Below, piece by piece: positions 55,010 through 64,000 of a DNA stretch of 64,000 bases. Location of the stretch: NCBI GenBank assembly GCA_946480915.1, contig CAMLLO010000010.1:1-64000 (forward strand), given 5' to 3'. The position numbers and the translations under genes are program-made. The notes under the pieces were generated by a model that was not told the origin of the DNA, made no database searches, and saw only the letters and a program-made list of their open reading frames with translations. The stretch is from an uncultured Sphingobacteriaceae bacterium. Lineage in GTDB: Bacteria; Bacteroidota; Bacteroidia; Sphingobacteriales; Sphingobacteriaceae. How positions within the stretch are numbered: the first letter of the stretch is position 1; every line of letters starts with the position of its first letter.

Positions 55010-55372
55010 TTAAGCGGTGAGTTGTCTTTGCAGCCGGCTGACTAAGGTTTGTTCATCAAAAGGTTTAGACACAATATCGTTCGCTCCGAAAGAGGAAATT
55101 GAATTGTAAATGTCAGACGATCCGGACATAACTACTACAGGAATATGACTGGTTTTAGGATTGTTCTTGAGTTCCTGACAAATAATTCGTCCATCAGTCT
55201 CTCCCAAATAAATATCTGTTAGAACCAAATGAGGTTCGAAATCCTCCACGATGGTGCATATTCCCTGTCCATTTGAGGAGGTGAGCACTTCGTATCCCCG
55301 ATATTCTAGTAAGAGCTGAACCGTGTCTCTTACTATATCATCATCCTCTATTACCAAAATCCTTCGTTTCAT
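55010..55372 (-). CDS. Single-domain response regulator (receiver only)
   Basis: 120 residues from the ATG complement at 55370-55372. An upstream in-frame start (55489) would add 39 residues without homology, so it is rejected. The sequence is one receiver domain: M-K-R-R-I-L-V-I-E-D-D-D with acidic residues at 10-12, phosphoacceptor Asp53 in L-V-L-T-D-I-Y-L-G, V-M-S-G-S at 81-85 (switch Ser83), and Lys103 in S-K-P-F-D. No output domain follows, so it must act by protein-protein contact, like CheY-type or phosphorelay regulators. No partner kinase lies in the window. It is divergent from the glucanase gene, with 426 bases between them, but a regulatory link is not shown. Confidence 0.9.
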   Translation of the reverse strand: MKRRILVIEDDDIVRDTVQLLLEYRGYEVLTSSNGQGICTIVEDFEPHLVLTDIYLGETDGRIICQELKNNPKTSHIPVVVMSGSSDIYNSISSFGANDIVSKPFDEQTLVSRLQRQLTA

Positions 55373-55798
55373 TTCTAATTGTATCAATAAAACAGCAGCA
55401 AAAAAAATGCCGTTTTTGTAACAAATGTTAACAACTGTGTTTTTCTGGATAACTTTTGAAACGGGCTTTGTATTTAGCAATCCTCGCACTTGAAGTTATC
55501 AGAGCTCACGCGCGATGTGTGAATTCTTATAAGGCTTTGGGGCTCCAAAGCCGAAAATACCTCCTATTTTTTATCAGAATGCACCCTGAATTTGGCATAT
55601 ATAAGCTATTTCTTTGTCTTACCAAATTATAAACTTTCGAAAAATGAGATCTAGACATCCCCCTTAAGGATCTCACTTTAAATGTGTCGTCGCATTTTTA
55701 AGTGAATTACTAGTATGTCGTAGGATTTAATGATTCCCTTGAACGTGGGTCCTGAATCTTAATCGACCGAAACCATATTTCTAACCAATTATAAAGCC
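55373..55798. other. Divergent intergenic region of 426 bases
   Basis: Contains a perfect 8-bp hairpin ggctttgg-ggct-ccaaagcc at 55533-55552 without a T run, and a gagatc/gatctc pair near 55643-55672. Promoters for the genes on both sides must lie here, but no -33/-7 pair could be assigned with confidence. Confidence 0.4.
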
Positions 55799-58700
55799 AT
55801 GAGAAAAATTTTACTTACATTAACTATTGTCTGTTTTTATCTAACAGGGTTAATCGCACAGGTACCGAATTTGCCTACCAAAGGAGCTCTCAGCGAAACC
55901 ATTCTCTCATCCAGAACCTTTTCTAACTCCACGCAGGTGGACACAGTGCTCAGGCCAAAGGCCTTGCCCTCAAGCTACACTCTTGAAGTTGTTGGAAAAG
56001 TTACTTCTGCTACAGGTCGAGGACTCGATATCGAAGGCAGAAATTCAAGCGCGAAGGGCTTCCGGCTTTCGCTGGATGCTTCCAACTTAAAAGAATCTTC
56101 TTCTCTGAGTTCTATTCAACCGCTCTCACTTTCCAGGGCCGGCGAAGATCACACTGTTCGTATTGCGGTGAGAAATGATTCGGCACATATTTATCAGAAT
56201 GGTGCATTTATTCAGTCGCAAAGTCTTAAAGGAATTCAGGATATTATCGGAGGTGTAGAAGGACCTATACAGGATGCGGTCGCCGGACCAAATCTCGTAC
56301 CGAACTGGGCCGGTACCACCGGTAATTATGCAGGTAAACCAAGTGATTATGGTTGGTCTTACACAGGCACAACTTCCAACAACTTATTTAATATCGCGAA
56401 CTCAGGTAGTGGGTCCAGGTATATGGACGTGAATTCTACGTCCAATACGCATACTTACAATGGGACCACTTATAATGGACGGGTATTGTATATTAGATGG
56501 GATGCGAATAATATCGCCAATGCCGTATATGTCTTACCTGTTACGCTTGAAGCGAATACCACCTACGACTTTTCTATGCTCCATGCATATGTATCCAATA
56601 GTACCGGAGCCAAAACCATAACAGTTGGTGTTGGTAAAACGAATACTGCTAGTGGAAGATATGCTACCAAGGTTTTCAATGCCGTCGGAACCAGGGATTT
56701 AAAACGAGAAAGTTTTGTATTTACATCGCAGGAAGCAGGAACCTATTACCTGACCTTTACCGGGCCATGGGGCTTGTTTTCCATCGCAGAACTGTCCTTA
56801 AATAAAAACCTTCCCGGGTCATATATTGCGAACTGGGCAGGTATAGCGCCGAATACTGCCGGAAAACCCAGTGATTACAGTTGGAGCTATACGGGCACTA
56901 CGTCCACTACATTATTTGCAGTTGCAAATTCTACAACCGTAGGCACATCACGGTATCTTGATGTAAATGCCTCATCGGGTTCGAACTTACATACATATAA
57001 CGGCTCTACTTATGTTGGCAGAGTATTTTATATAAGATGGGATAACAGCTCACTTTCAACTGTCGCGTATAATTATCCAGTGATGCTGGATGCGAACACA
57101 GCATACGATTTCTCTATGCTTCATGCTTATGTAGCCAATGCTACAGGGGCAAAAACGGTCACAGTAGGTATTGGAAAAACCACAGCCGCAGCCGACCGCT
57201 TTGATTCTCATATTTTTACTACCAGTGGTACCCGGGATCTGAAAAAAGAAGATTTCATTTTTACTTCAAAGGAAGCGGGCTTATATTATATAACAGTTAC
57301 CGGCGATTGGGGGATATTTTCAATCTCGCAATTATCTCTAAATAAGATATTGGCTAAGCCGCGATTCGTCTTTGGTAAGAATTATCCAAGTGGTGCTGTA
57401 AATATGACGATTACTTCCGTAACCTACGAAGAAGGCGCTTATGCTCCAACAGGCGTTATTGCCGCTGCCAAACAAAACTTAACAATTACCGGCGCTATGG
57501 CGAGTTACTTGCCGACCGTAAATACGAACTTTATTGTATCCGGAAAAACGGATCTTCATCTCACCGGCGAATATTCCCCGCTTATAAACTCAACGGTGGA
57601 ACTCAACTCAAACGATTCCTGGTTGTTTTTTGATAATATTAACCCTTCAGTGGTGATAGCAAACTGGCTTGATGATATAAAAATTAGCGGTGCTGTTGCT
57701 GTGAACAATACAAACGTTAGGGTTGCCATTTATAAAAACGGTACAGTTGTGATTCCTAATGGAAATCAGACATCAAGTCAGGCATTGCAAGTGTTTACGC
57801 AGGCAAATCTGGCCGGAACTTCCCAGCCTTACGCAATAGACGTATACAATAATAGTTTAGGTGCTTTTGATAATTCCATCAAGTCGTTCAAATTAAAAAG
57901 AGGTTATATGGCTACTTTGGCAAATAACCCTGATGGATCTGGATACAGCCGGGTGTTTATTGCCAACGATGATGATTTAATTGTAAACACCATGCCTACC
58001 GGCTTGGATGGAACCGTGTCGTTCATCCGGGTTTTCAGATGGGATTGGATAAGTAAAAAAGGCAAAGCGGGTTGGTCGCCGGCTAAAATAAACGCAACCT
58101 GGTATTACGATTGGAACATCGGGGGAGGAGCTTCAAGTACTTATGACTATGCAATTATCCGTCAAAACGGTGGCTGGCCGTCATGGACAGATATAAAAAA
58201 TAAAACTAACGTAAATCATCTTCTTGGATTTAACGAGCCCGATCGTCCCGATCAATCCAATATGACTGTTGATCAGGCAATTGCTCAGTGGCCAGAAATG
58301 ATGAAGTCGGGCCTGAGAATTGGTTCTCCCGCTCCTGCGACTCCTGAAAATGCCTGGATAACAGATTTCATGACCAAGTGCAACCAGTTAAACTACCGGG
58401 TGGACTTTGTCGCGATTCACTGTTATTGGGGAGGTCTGACTCCGCAACAATGGTATTCAAAGTTGAAGTCTATCTACGACAGAGTGAAGCGTCCGCTTTG
58501 GATAACCGAATGGAATAATGGTGCCAACTGGACCACAGAAACCTGGCCTGCCGATCAGGAAGGACAATTTCAAAAGCAATTGAGTGATATAAAAGGTATT
58601 CTCGGAGTATTGGACACTGCCTCTTTCGTTGAACGGTATGCTATTTACGACTGGGTAGAGAATAAGCGTGCGATGGTGTTGGCGGATACATTAACCCCTG

Positions 58701-60547
58701 CCGGAAAATATTATGCAGCTAATAAATCAAATTTTGCTTTTAATCCTTCAAAAGCTTATATCCACAATTGGGCACTTTTATCTCCTACAGCTAGTTTTAC
58801 CATTAATAGCGACGATTATTCTAAGATTACCTTACAGTGGTCGGACGTAAATGTAGAATTAGGTTCAAAATATGTTCTCGAGCGAATGATTGACGGAGTA
58901 GACGCAAGCTTCATTGCCGTGCAGGAATTTACTGCTTATACGCGGGGCGGTACTCTGACTTATGTTGATAATGTTTATAATAAGGCAACTTATAGAATAA
59001 AAGCGTACAACCTTGATGGAACTCAATTTGCGTATTCCTTAACTAATACCATTGTAACTAAAGATGCTACACCTGTTGCACCTACCTCGGTTACAGGAAC
59101 TGCTCTTTCTGCTTCTATTAATAAAATAACCTGGAATGCAGGAGCTAACGCGCGTTCGTATAACTTAAAAAGGGGGACAAGTTCATCGGGACCGTTTGCC
59201 ACCATTTTGGCTCGTACCACTTTGCTGGAGTATCAGGATGAAAATTTAACTCCGAGCACCAATTACTATTATGTGGTTACCTCCTTAAATTCAGCAGGGG
59301 AAAGCGCCAATTCGACAGTTCTATTGTTAAGAACAAAAGATTTGGTCGCTCCGGCTGCGGTGCAAAATCCTCATATTGCTTCGGGTGATACTAAAATTGC
59401 TTTAACATGGGATTTTATTTACGATGCGAAATACGAGATCTCACGATCTGCTACCCAGACAGGTACGTATTCAGTAATCGCGACAGATGTAGACGCAGTT
59501 CGCTATGAAGATATAAACAGGGTGAACGGCACAACATACTACTACAAAATTGTGGCCTATAATGCTGCGGGCAGAAGTCCGGAAACATCGGTTTTAGCCG
59601 GAACTCCAGTTCTTGGTCAGCAACTTTACATAAGCTTTGATGAAAGCACTGGTACATTTGCACAAGATCTTTGGGGTGGATATAATGGCACACTAGGCTC
59701 AACAGTAATCCACAATACCGGGTATAAAGCGGGCTCAGTTCAATTGGATGGTACTTCAACCTCATACGTTAATCTGGCCGATTCGCCTGTAAAATCTTTA
59801 ACTGATTTTACGATTTCTACATGGGTGAAGATGGATGCATTATCAAATTGGATGCGAATTTTTGATTTTGGAACAGGAACTGCCAACTATATGTTTCTGA
59901 CACCGCAATCAAGTGTCAGCGGTGGTGTTTCAAACGTTCGATATAGTATTAAAACTGGTGGTGTTGAGCAAACGGTGAATTATGCATATACATTCCCGCT
60001 TAATACATGGACGCATTTTGCCATCACCCAATCCGGAGATACCGCCAGGTTATATGTTAACGGTACGTTAGCAGCTTCGAATAACGCCTTAACCTTTAAA
60101 CCCGCGAATCTCGGAATCACAAATCAAAACTACGTCGGCAAATCGCAGTACAATGATCCGTTGTTAAAAGGCTCGGTCGATGAATTTAAGATCTATAACT
60201 ACGCGTTAAATGCGCAAAATATCAGCAATCTGGCTAACGATCTGCCTTTATCAGCGGAAATGGCCGTAAATAAAAATGAGGGGCTAAACTTGATTGCCGC
60301 TGTCGCTGAAGCTGCAGTAATCCAAGTATATCCTAATCCAGCTACATCCTATATTTACATTTCGGGGCTTGACTCTAAAGTGTGCGATTACGGATTGTTT
60401 GATCTTCTTGGTAAGCAGATTGCCCGGGGTATAGTAAAGGATTCAAAAATCAGCCTACCTGATTACCTGATAAATGGAGTTTATGTACTTCAGTTAAAAA
60501 ATGCGGGGGAAGTTTTGCTGAAAAAGCAGATAATTATTAATAAGTAA
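55799..60547 (+). CDS. Secreted GH128-like beta-1,3-glucanase with FN3, LamG and T9SS sorting domains
   Basis: 1582 residues. The signal peptide is about 1-21 (L-T-G-L-I-A-Q). A beta-rich N-terminal domain (about 25-150) is followed by two related modules (about 164-340 and 345-520), each with N-W-A-G, G-K-P-S-D-Y-x-W-S-Y-T-G-T-T and Y-I-R-W-D, possibly carbohydrate-binding. A further beta-rich linker leads to the catalytic region (about 740-980) of the glycosyl hydrolase 'catalytic core' (GH128) type: T-W-Y-Y-D-W-N-I, L-G-F-N-E-P-D with proposed acid Glu813, A-I-H-C-Y-W, and W-I-T-E-W-N with proposed nucleophile Glu904. Three FN3-like domains (about 1010-1270), a LamG domain (about 1276-1480; Q-L-D-G-T, F-T-I-S-T-W-V-K) and a T9SS type A sorting domain (from about 1508: V-Y-P-N-P) complete it. 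The protein is probably secreted by T9SS and attached to the surface to cut beta-1,3-glucan. A terminator follows. Confidence 0.88.
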   Translation: MRKILLTLTIVCFYLTGLIAQVPNLPTKGALSETILSSRTFSNSTQVDTVLRPKALPSSYTLEVVGKVTSATGRGLDIEGRNSSAKGFRLSLDASNLKESSSLSSIQPLSLSRAGEDHTVRIAVRNDSAHIYQNGAFIQSQSLKGIQDIIGGVEGPIQDAVAGPNLVPNWAGTTGNYAGKPSDYGWSYTGTTSNNLFNIANSGSGSRYMDVNSTSNTHTYNGTTYNGRVLYIRWDANNIANAVYVLPVTLEANTTYDFSMLHAYVSNSTGAKTITVGVGKTNTASGRYATKVFNAVGTRDLKRESFVFTSQEAGTYYLTFTGPWGLFSIAELSLNKNLPGSYIANWAGIAPNTAGKPSDYSWSYTGTTSTTLFAVANSTTVGTSRYLDVNASSGSNLHTYNGSTYVGRVFYIRWDNSSLSTVAYNYPVMLDANTAYDFSMLHAYVANATGAKTVTVGIGKTTAAADRFDSHIFTTSGTRDLKKEDFIFTSKEAGLYYITVTGDWGIFSISQLSLNKILAKPRFVFGKNYPSGAVNMTITSVTYEEGAYAPTGVIAAAKQNLTITGAMASYLPTVNTNFIVSGKTDLHLTGEYSPLINSTVELNSNDSWLFFDNINPSVVIANWLDDIKISGAVAVNNTNVRVAIYKNGTVVIPNGNQTSSQALQVFTQANLAGTSQPYAIDVYNNSLGAFDNSIKSFKLKRGYMATLANNPDGSGYSRVFIANDDDLIVNTMPTGLDGTVSFIRVFRWDWISKKGKAGWSPAKINATWYYDWNIGGGASSTYDYAIIRQNGGWPSWTDIKNKTNVNHLLGFNEPDRPDQSNMTVDQAIAQWPEMMKSGLRIGSPAPATPENAWITDFMTKCNQLNYRVDFVAIHCYWGGLTPQQWYSKLKSIYDRVKRPLWITEWNNGANWTTETWPADQEGQFQKQLSDIKGILGVLDTASFVERYAIYDWVENKRAMVLADTLTPAGKYYAANKSNFAFNPSKAYIHNWALLSPTASFTINSDDYSKITLQWSDVNVELGSKYVLERMIDGVDASFIAVQEFTAYTRGGTLTYVDNVYNKATYRIKAYNLDGTQFAYSLTNTIVTKDATPVAPTSVTGTALSASINKITWNAGANARSYNLKRGTSSSGPFATILARTTLLEYQDENLTPSTNYYYVVTSLNSAGESANSTVLLLRTKDLVAPAAVQNPHIASGDTKIALTWDFIYDAKYEISRSATQTGTYSVIATDVDAVRYEDINRVNGTTYYYKIVAYNAAGRSPETSVLAGTPVLGQQLYISFDESTGTFAQDLWGGYNGTLGSTVIHNTGYKAGSVQLDGTSTSYVNLADSPVKSLTDFTISTWVKMDALSNWMRIFDFGTGTANYMFLTPQSSVSGGVSNVRYSIKTGGVEQTVNYAYTFPLNTWTHFAITQSGDTARLYVNGTLAASNNALTFKPANLGITNQNYVGKSQYNDPLLKGSVDEFKIYNYALNAQNISNLANDLPLSAEMAVNKNEGLNLIAAVAEAAVIQVYPNPATSYIYISGLDSKVCDYGLFDLLGKQIARGIVKDSKISLPDYLINGVYVLQLKNAGEVLLKKQIIINK

Positions 60548-60561
60548 TATTTTTTCTGTTC

Positions 60562-60596
60562 AAAAAAGGAGGCTCATTTCGGGCCTCCTTTTTTTT
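60562..60596 (+). terminator. Rho-independent terminator after glucanase gene
   Basis: aaggaggc and gcctcctt form an 8-bp stem around a short loop, flanked by A and T runs. It separates the glucanase and GH30 transcripts. Confidence 0.85.
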
Positions 60597-60742
60597 ATGG
60601 ATATCCCTCAAAAAATTAGTCTGTACGAAGTCCATCATTCAGCTTTTTTTAAGAGTATAACATTCTATTTTTGGTGTCGTGTTTCCGTCGGGGAATAGCG
60701 CATATAACTCAGGAAAAATTGAAATTAAAAAGCAGAAAACAG

Positions 60743-62158
60743 ATGAAAGCACTGACCCTATTTTTTTCACAGCTCATTCTTCTTTGCAACATTGCGGCCG
60801 CTCAGAAAATTACATGGACTTATTCAACCCAAAGCACCCAATGGGTGAATAAAGCAGGTGTGTCTTTAAGTAGCAAGTACACAGAAAAGGCGGATATTGT
60901 ACTATATCCAGGCGAGAGGATGCAAAGAATAGATGGCTTTGGGGCCTGTTTTAATGAATTGGGATGGGAGGCCCTTCTTAGCTTACCCGGCTTGGAAAGA
61001 AACAAGGTTCTTAACAATCTTTTCTCAAAAGAGGGTGCTAACTTCACTTTATGTCGTATGCCTTTAGCATCAAATGACTACTCCTTGAGTTACTATTCAT
61101 ACAATGACGTGCCAGAAGATTTTGAAATGAAAAATTTCAATATAGACAGGGACCGTTACATCTTGATCCCTTATATAAAGGCAGCGAAGAAAATCAAACC
61201 GGATTTAAAAATATGGGCTTCTCCCTGGGCGCCACCCAGCTGGATGAAGGTTAACAACCATTATGCAATGGGCGTTAATAGTAAAGTAAAAACAATGGAT
61301 CCGGGAAAATTTATTGCAAACAATGCAACTGCATTTAAAATGGAGAACAGGTATTTAAATGCCTATGGCCTCTATTTCTCGAAGTTTGTAAACGCCTATA
61401 AGAAAGAGGGAATTGACATATTTGCCGTAATGGTGCAAAATGAGCCTGTTTATCAACCTCACTGGCAAAGTTGTACATGGCGGCCCGACGATTTAGCCTT
61501 TTTTATTGGAAAGTTTTTAGGGCCTCAATTTCAAAAAGACTCTATTAAGACCGAAATCTGGTTGGGTACAGTTAATTCGGGCGATCCCAACTTTAGCCGC
61601 ACCATACTTAATGAGAAGGATGCGGCAAAATTCATAAAGGGAATAGGTATGCAGTGGGATGCCAAAAAAGCTGTCGCAACCATTCATGATGAGTATCCTT
61701 CCTATCCGATTATGCAAACCGAATCCGAACGTGGGAACGGAGAGAATAACTGGAAGTCGGCGGAATACACATGGTCATTAATGAATCAATACATCGGTAA
61801 TGGGGCAGGTAGTTATATGCACTGGAACATGGTGCTCGATGAAACAGGAAAAAGTACCTGGGGATGGGTACAGAATATGCTTATTTCGATAAACAAAAAA
61901 ACAGGGGAGATTAAATATAATCCTGAGTATTATCTAATGAAGCATTTAAGTCACTTTGTTTTGCCCGGCGCTTATCGATTAAAAACTTCAGGAGGAAAAG
62001 ATCATCTGGCATTTGTTAATCCAAACGGCGATTTGGTTGTCATGATAGTCAATCAGGAATCAAATGATAGAGAGACAAGCATCGGGCTTGGCGACAAAGG
62101 TGCAAAGTTCATGCTTAAAGCAAAATCTATTAACACACTTGTTTTGCATCAGAAATAG
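60743..62158 (+). CDS. Secreted GH30-family glycosidase (glucosylceramidase / beta-1,6-glucanase type)
   Basis: 471 residues from the ATG at 60743; an in-frame start at 60671 would put 24 charged residues before the signal peptide and is rejected. The signal peptide is about 1-21 (I-A-A-A-Q). The TIM-barrel shows GH30 signatures: R-I-D-G-F-G-A-C-F-N-E-L-G-W near 55, M-V-Q-N-E-P-V-Y-Q with proposed acid/base Glu234, and I-M-Q-T-E-S-E with proposed nucleophile Glu327. A C-terminal beta domain starts near 410. GH30 enzymes of this type often act on beta-1,6-glucan; together with the GH128-like protein upstream this suggests attack on mixed beta-1,3/1,6-glucans. It was probably exported by the Sec pathway; no T9SS sorting domain is seen. 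Substrate is inferred from family. Confidence 0.88.
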   Translation: MKALTLFFSQLILLCNIAAAQKITWTYSTQSTQWVNKAGVSLSSKYTEKADIVLYPGERMQRIDGFGACFNELGWEALLSLPGLERNKVLNNLFSKEGANFTLCRMPLASNDYSLSYYSYNDVPEDFEMKNFNIDRDRYILIPYIKAAKKIKPDLKIWASPWAPPSWMKVNNHYAMGVNSKVKTMDPGKFIANNATAFKMENRYLNAYGLYFSKFVNAYKKEGIDIFAVMVQNEPVYQPHWQSCTWRPDDLAFFIGKFLGPQFQKDSIKTEIWLGTVNSGDPNFSRTILNEKDAAKFIKGIGMQWDAKKAVATIHDEYPSYPIMQTESERGNGENNWKSAEYTWSLMNQYIGNGAGSYMHWNMVLDETGKSTWGWVQNMLISINKKTGEIKYNPEYYLMKHLSHFVLPGAYRLKTSGGKDHLAFVNPNGDLVVMIVNQESNDRETSIGLGDKGAKFMLKAKSINTLVLHQK

Positions 62159-62226
62159 GTTTGCATTTTAACTTATCGCTACTGCTTAAAAAAAACATCT
62201 TATAAACTTCCTTGATAAAAAGATTG

Positions 62227-62259
62227 AAACCTCGTTCATGTACTTGACGAGGGTTTTTT
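62227..62259 (+). terminator. Rho-independent terminator after GH30 gene
   Basis: aaacctcgt and acgagggttt pair around a loop of about eleven bases, followed by a T run. It lies 70 bases after the GH30 stop codon. Confidence 0.7.
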
Positions 62260-62585
62260 GCAATGTATCCCCCCTCTGATTGACCATTCTGCCTCTCTCA
62301 TAAGGTATGATTATTAGCGATCTTAGTGATGTTCGAACACGAGAATTCTTTGTTCCTTTCTTGTAAAATGATTGATGATTAGAAGAGGCTTTTGCCAATT
62401 GTAAAAATAAAGCCATAAAGATGAACTGTCGATTTAATTCTCGCGAAGTTGGGGTGCCTGAGATGTATTTCGGGTAGTCACAGGAAAATAGATCTGGCCC
62501 TTAATTGTGGCAAAATCGAAATTTTACAAAAGTTAATAGATGAAATGAGAGTATAGAATTTCATTTTATTTGTCTTGCTGATAAC
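62260..62585. other. 326-base intergenic stretch
   Basis: No gene or RNA was recognised. It presumably carries the promoter for the genes that follow, but none could be assigned. Confidence 0.4.
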
Positions 62586-62786
62586 ATGCAAGCAAAAAAA
62601 GTGGATGACTTTGAAGAAGATGACATTTTGCCTTTCGGTATTAAACTGAAAGTGTCGGAAAAATCGATCTGGAAAGTTGGGAAGCTATTAAGATCGCAAT
62701 TGAAAAATTGGAAAAAGACTCTGATTCTTTATAAGTCAAATCTATACTCAGTATCTCATCAATTACATGATTTACTTTCAGTATAA
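62586..62786 (+). CDS. Small hypothetical protein, possibly frameshifted
   Basis: 66 residues starting M-Q-A-K-K-V-D-D-F-E-E-D-D-I-L-P-F-G-I-K-like. In the second half another frame (from about 62662) reads K-I-D-L-E-S-W-E-A-I-K-I-A-I-E-K-L-E-K, which looks more protein-like than the annotated frame, so one base may have been gained or lost. No family was recognised. It lies directly before the sigma factor gene. Confidence 0.25.
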   Translation: MQAKKVDDFEEDDILPFGIKLKVSEKSIWKVGKLLRSQLKNWKKTLILYKSNLYSVSHQLHDLLSV

Positions 62787-62787
62787 G

Positions 62788-63360
62788 ATGCAAAATAAAA
62801 CTGTAGATTTTTCTAAGCTGTGGGATAAAGTTTGTAATGGCGATCAGGAAGCATATGCTACCCTACATTCTTATTTGTATCCCGGCCTTTTTGTTTATGC
62901 AAAAGGCATTTTAAAAGACGGAGATCAAGCTAATGATCTTCTGCAGGATATGTTCATAAAGCTATGGCTTAAAAAAACGAGCATTGGAAAGATAGAAAAC
63001 GTGAAGTCGTATTTTTATACAAGTGTTCGTTCCATTACTCTTAACCATATAAGACGCACCAAGCTGCAGGATACGAAACTAGCTTCACTCATCTTTACTG
63101 ATATTCAGTTCTCGGCAGAAGACATAATAACAGAAGAAGAAAGCAACAGAAAGCTCAAAATAGTGATAAGTAATGCCTTAAATAAACTCCCTTCGCGCCA
63201 GAAAGAAATTGTTTTCCTTCGATTTTATGAAGATATGGATTACAATCAAATAGTAGGTGTAACCGGGATAAAGTATCAATCCGTAATAAATCACGTTTAC
63301 AAGGCCGTTCAAACCTTACGTGAGGAATTCAGATACAGGGCGGAGCTATTTGTTGCATAA
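62788..63360 (+). CDS. ECF-type RNA polymerase sigma factor
   Basis: 190 residues from the ATG at 62788 (an in-frame ATG 21 bases upstream adds only M-I-Y-F-Q-Y-K). Region 2 is visible in A-K-G-I-L-K-D-G-D-Q-A-N-D-L-L-Q-D-M-F and I-K-L-W-L-K-K, and region 4 in L-P-S-R-Q-K-E-I-V-F-L-R-F-Y-E-D-M-D and Y-Q-S-V-I-N-H-V-Y-K-A. This is the usual length for Bacteroidota ECF factors that, with a FecR-type anti-sigma factor, switch on SusC/SusD-type transporters. No anti-sigma or SusC gene lies within the window, so its targets are unknown. A terminator follows 28 bases after the stop. Confidence 0.92.
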   Translation: MQNKTVDFSKLWDKVCNGDQEAYATLHSYLYPGLFVYAKGILKDGDQANDLLQDMFIKLWLKKTSIGKIENVKSYFYTSVRSITLNHIRRTKLQDTKLASLIFTDIQFSAEDIITEEESNRKLKIVISNALNKLPSRQKEIVFLRFYEDMDYNQIVGVTGIKYQSVINHVYKAVQTLREEFRYRAELFVA

Positions 63361-63387
63361 GTTACAAGATCCTGTTCTGATTGCTAG

Positions 63388-63415
63388 AGGTGTCTTTTTG
63401 AGGCACCTTTTTTTT
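63388..63415 (+). terminator. Rho-independent terminator after sigma factor gene
   Basis: aggtgtc pairs with g-ggcacct (one G-T pair and a bulge possible) and is followed by a run of eight T. Confidence 0.7.
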
Positions 63416-63550
63416 ATCCCTTTAGCTCGCATTCTGAATTATTGATTTTTTTTCGAAAGATTGAGTAGTAAACGGGCTTTGTTGTGTCATGATATTAAAA
63501 CTATGCCGGCCTTTAAGTATGCATAAAGTGCTGGCCTTCAATTTTTTAAA

Positions 63551-63787
63551 ATGGAACTTAGATTAAATTACATTTCTCAGCTTTCTCTGCATGAGCAGTT
63601 GCGACAACGGATTACTGACTTTATTGAAAGAGGAAAACTAGGTAAGTCGTCGGTGCTTCCATCGGTAAAGGAATTAAGCCAAACCTTGGCGGTATCTGAA
63701 GTAGTGATTAAAAAAGCTTATGATGATTTGCTTGAAAGCGAAACGATTGTTTATAGAAAAGGTCTCGGATATATAGTGAACGATTGA
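63551..63787 (+). CDS. Short GntR-family (YtrA-like) transcriptional regulator
   Basis: 78 residues, only the winged helix-turn-helix domain: L-H-E-Q-L-R-Q-R-I-T-D-F-I-E-R-G-K-L, then L-P-S-V-K-E-L-S-Q-T-L-A-V-S and I-K-K-A-Y-D-D-L-L-E-S-E-T-I-V-Y-R-K-G-L-G-Y. Full-length members have an effector-binding domain or at least a longer tail (about 120 residues in the YtrA group); here the stop follows straight after the wing. It may be a complete minimal regulator or the front part of a gene whose remainder was lost; the 213 bases up to the window end hold no continuation in any frame that I could see. Confidence 0.8.
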   Translation: MELRLNYISQLSLHEQLRQRITDFIERGKLGKSSVLPSVKELSQTLAVSEVVIKKAYDDLLESETIVYRKGLGYIVND

Positions 63788-64000
63788 TTCAATTTTATCC
63801 AGAAGGTAAACGCCATTTGGCCGGTTACCCGAGGACTGAACTGGCAGCATTGGCGCCGCCAAAATTTACATACCCCGGATCAAATATCTGATTGACTCCC
63901 CAAAAAAATCCCTATAAGTCCCTTTCCCTGCCGGCCCGATTTACCCTAATAGATTTTATAATCCTATAACATTTTCGTGCTTGACCTTAATAAATCGCGG

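Overview
The window looks like a chromosomal accessory region of a member of the Bacteroidota, most likely a Sphingobacteriaceae (Pedobacter or Mucilaginibacter type). The evidence is the AT-rich DNA without Shine-Dalgarno leaders, the many secreted proteins with short signal peptides ending in SQ or AQ, a type IX secretion (T9SS) C-terminal sorting domain, Bacteroidota-type RHS proteins and a RAYT-type transposase relic. This placement is inference from protein style; no rRNA or marker gene is present.

1-8.4 kb and 30.3-52.1 kb hold a split tandem array of 18 related genes: 14 apparently intact and 4 broken. Each intact copy encodes a signal peptide, a variable collagen- or tail-fibre-like body rich in N-G-N-V-G-I-G-T-T-x-P repeats and (in several copies) L-P-L-T-G-G-T-L-T-G motifs, and a conserved C-terminal module of about 100 residues ending in a coiled coil. 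The C-terminal module comes in three subtypes. Bodies are mosaics: the same blocks recur within and between genes, some almost identical in DNA and others conserved only in protein. Two bodies carry motifs typical of phage tail fibres. I read the array as a recombining library of trimeric, fibre-like surface adhesins; the function is inferred.

8.7-29.4 kb holds a co-directional RHS (polymorphic toxin) locus: a probable outer-membrane protein with a helical N-terminal half, a small domain protein with Ig/FN3-like fold features, a lipoprotein, a 1995-residue RHS-like protein without a core, a 263-residue exported protein, and a 3074-residue RHS protein with a 250-residue variable C-terminal tip followed by a polytopic membrane protein that is a candidate immunity protein. 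A decayed RAYT (REP-associated tyrosine transposase) element with inverted-repeat ends separates this locus from the second half of the array.

52.1-55.0 kb is a decay zone: a fibre-gene fragment, a tRNA-Asn 3' half followed by a terminator, a perfect 18-bp hairpin, an IS3-family orfA remnant, a lipoprotein gene, a frameshifted RHS core-plus-tip fragment, and a second degenerate copy of the tRNA 3' end and terminator. The repeated tRNA ends suggest an old integration site.

55.0-64 kb is more ordinary: a single-domain response regulator (minus strand), a large secreted GH128-like beta-1,3-glucanase with FN3, LamG and T9SS sorting domains, a secreted GH30 glycosidase, an ECF sigma factor and a short GntR-family regulator. 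The two glycosidases together suggest beta-glucan (fungal or laminarin-type) degradation.
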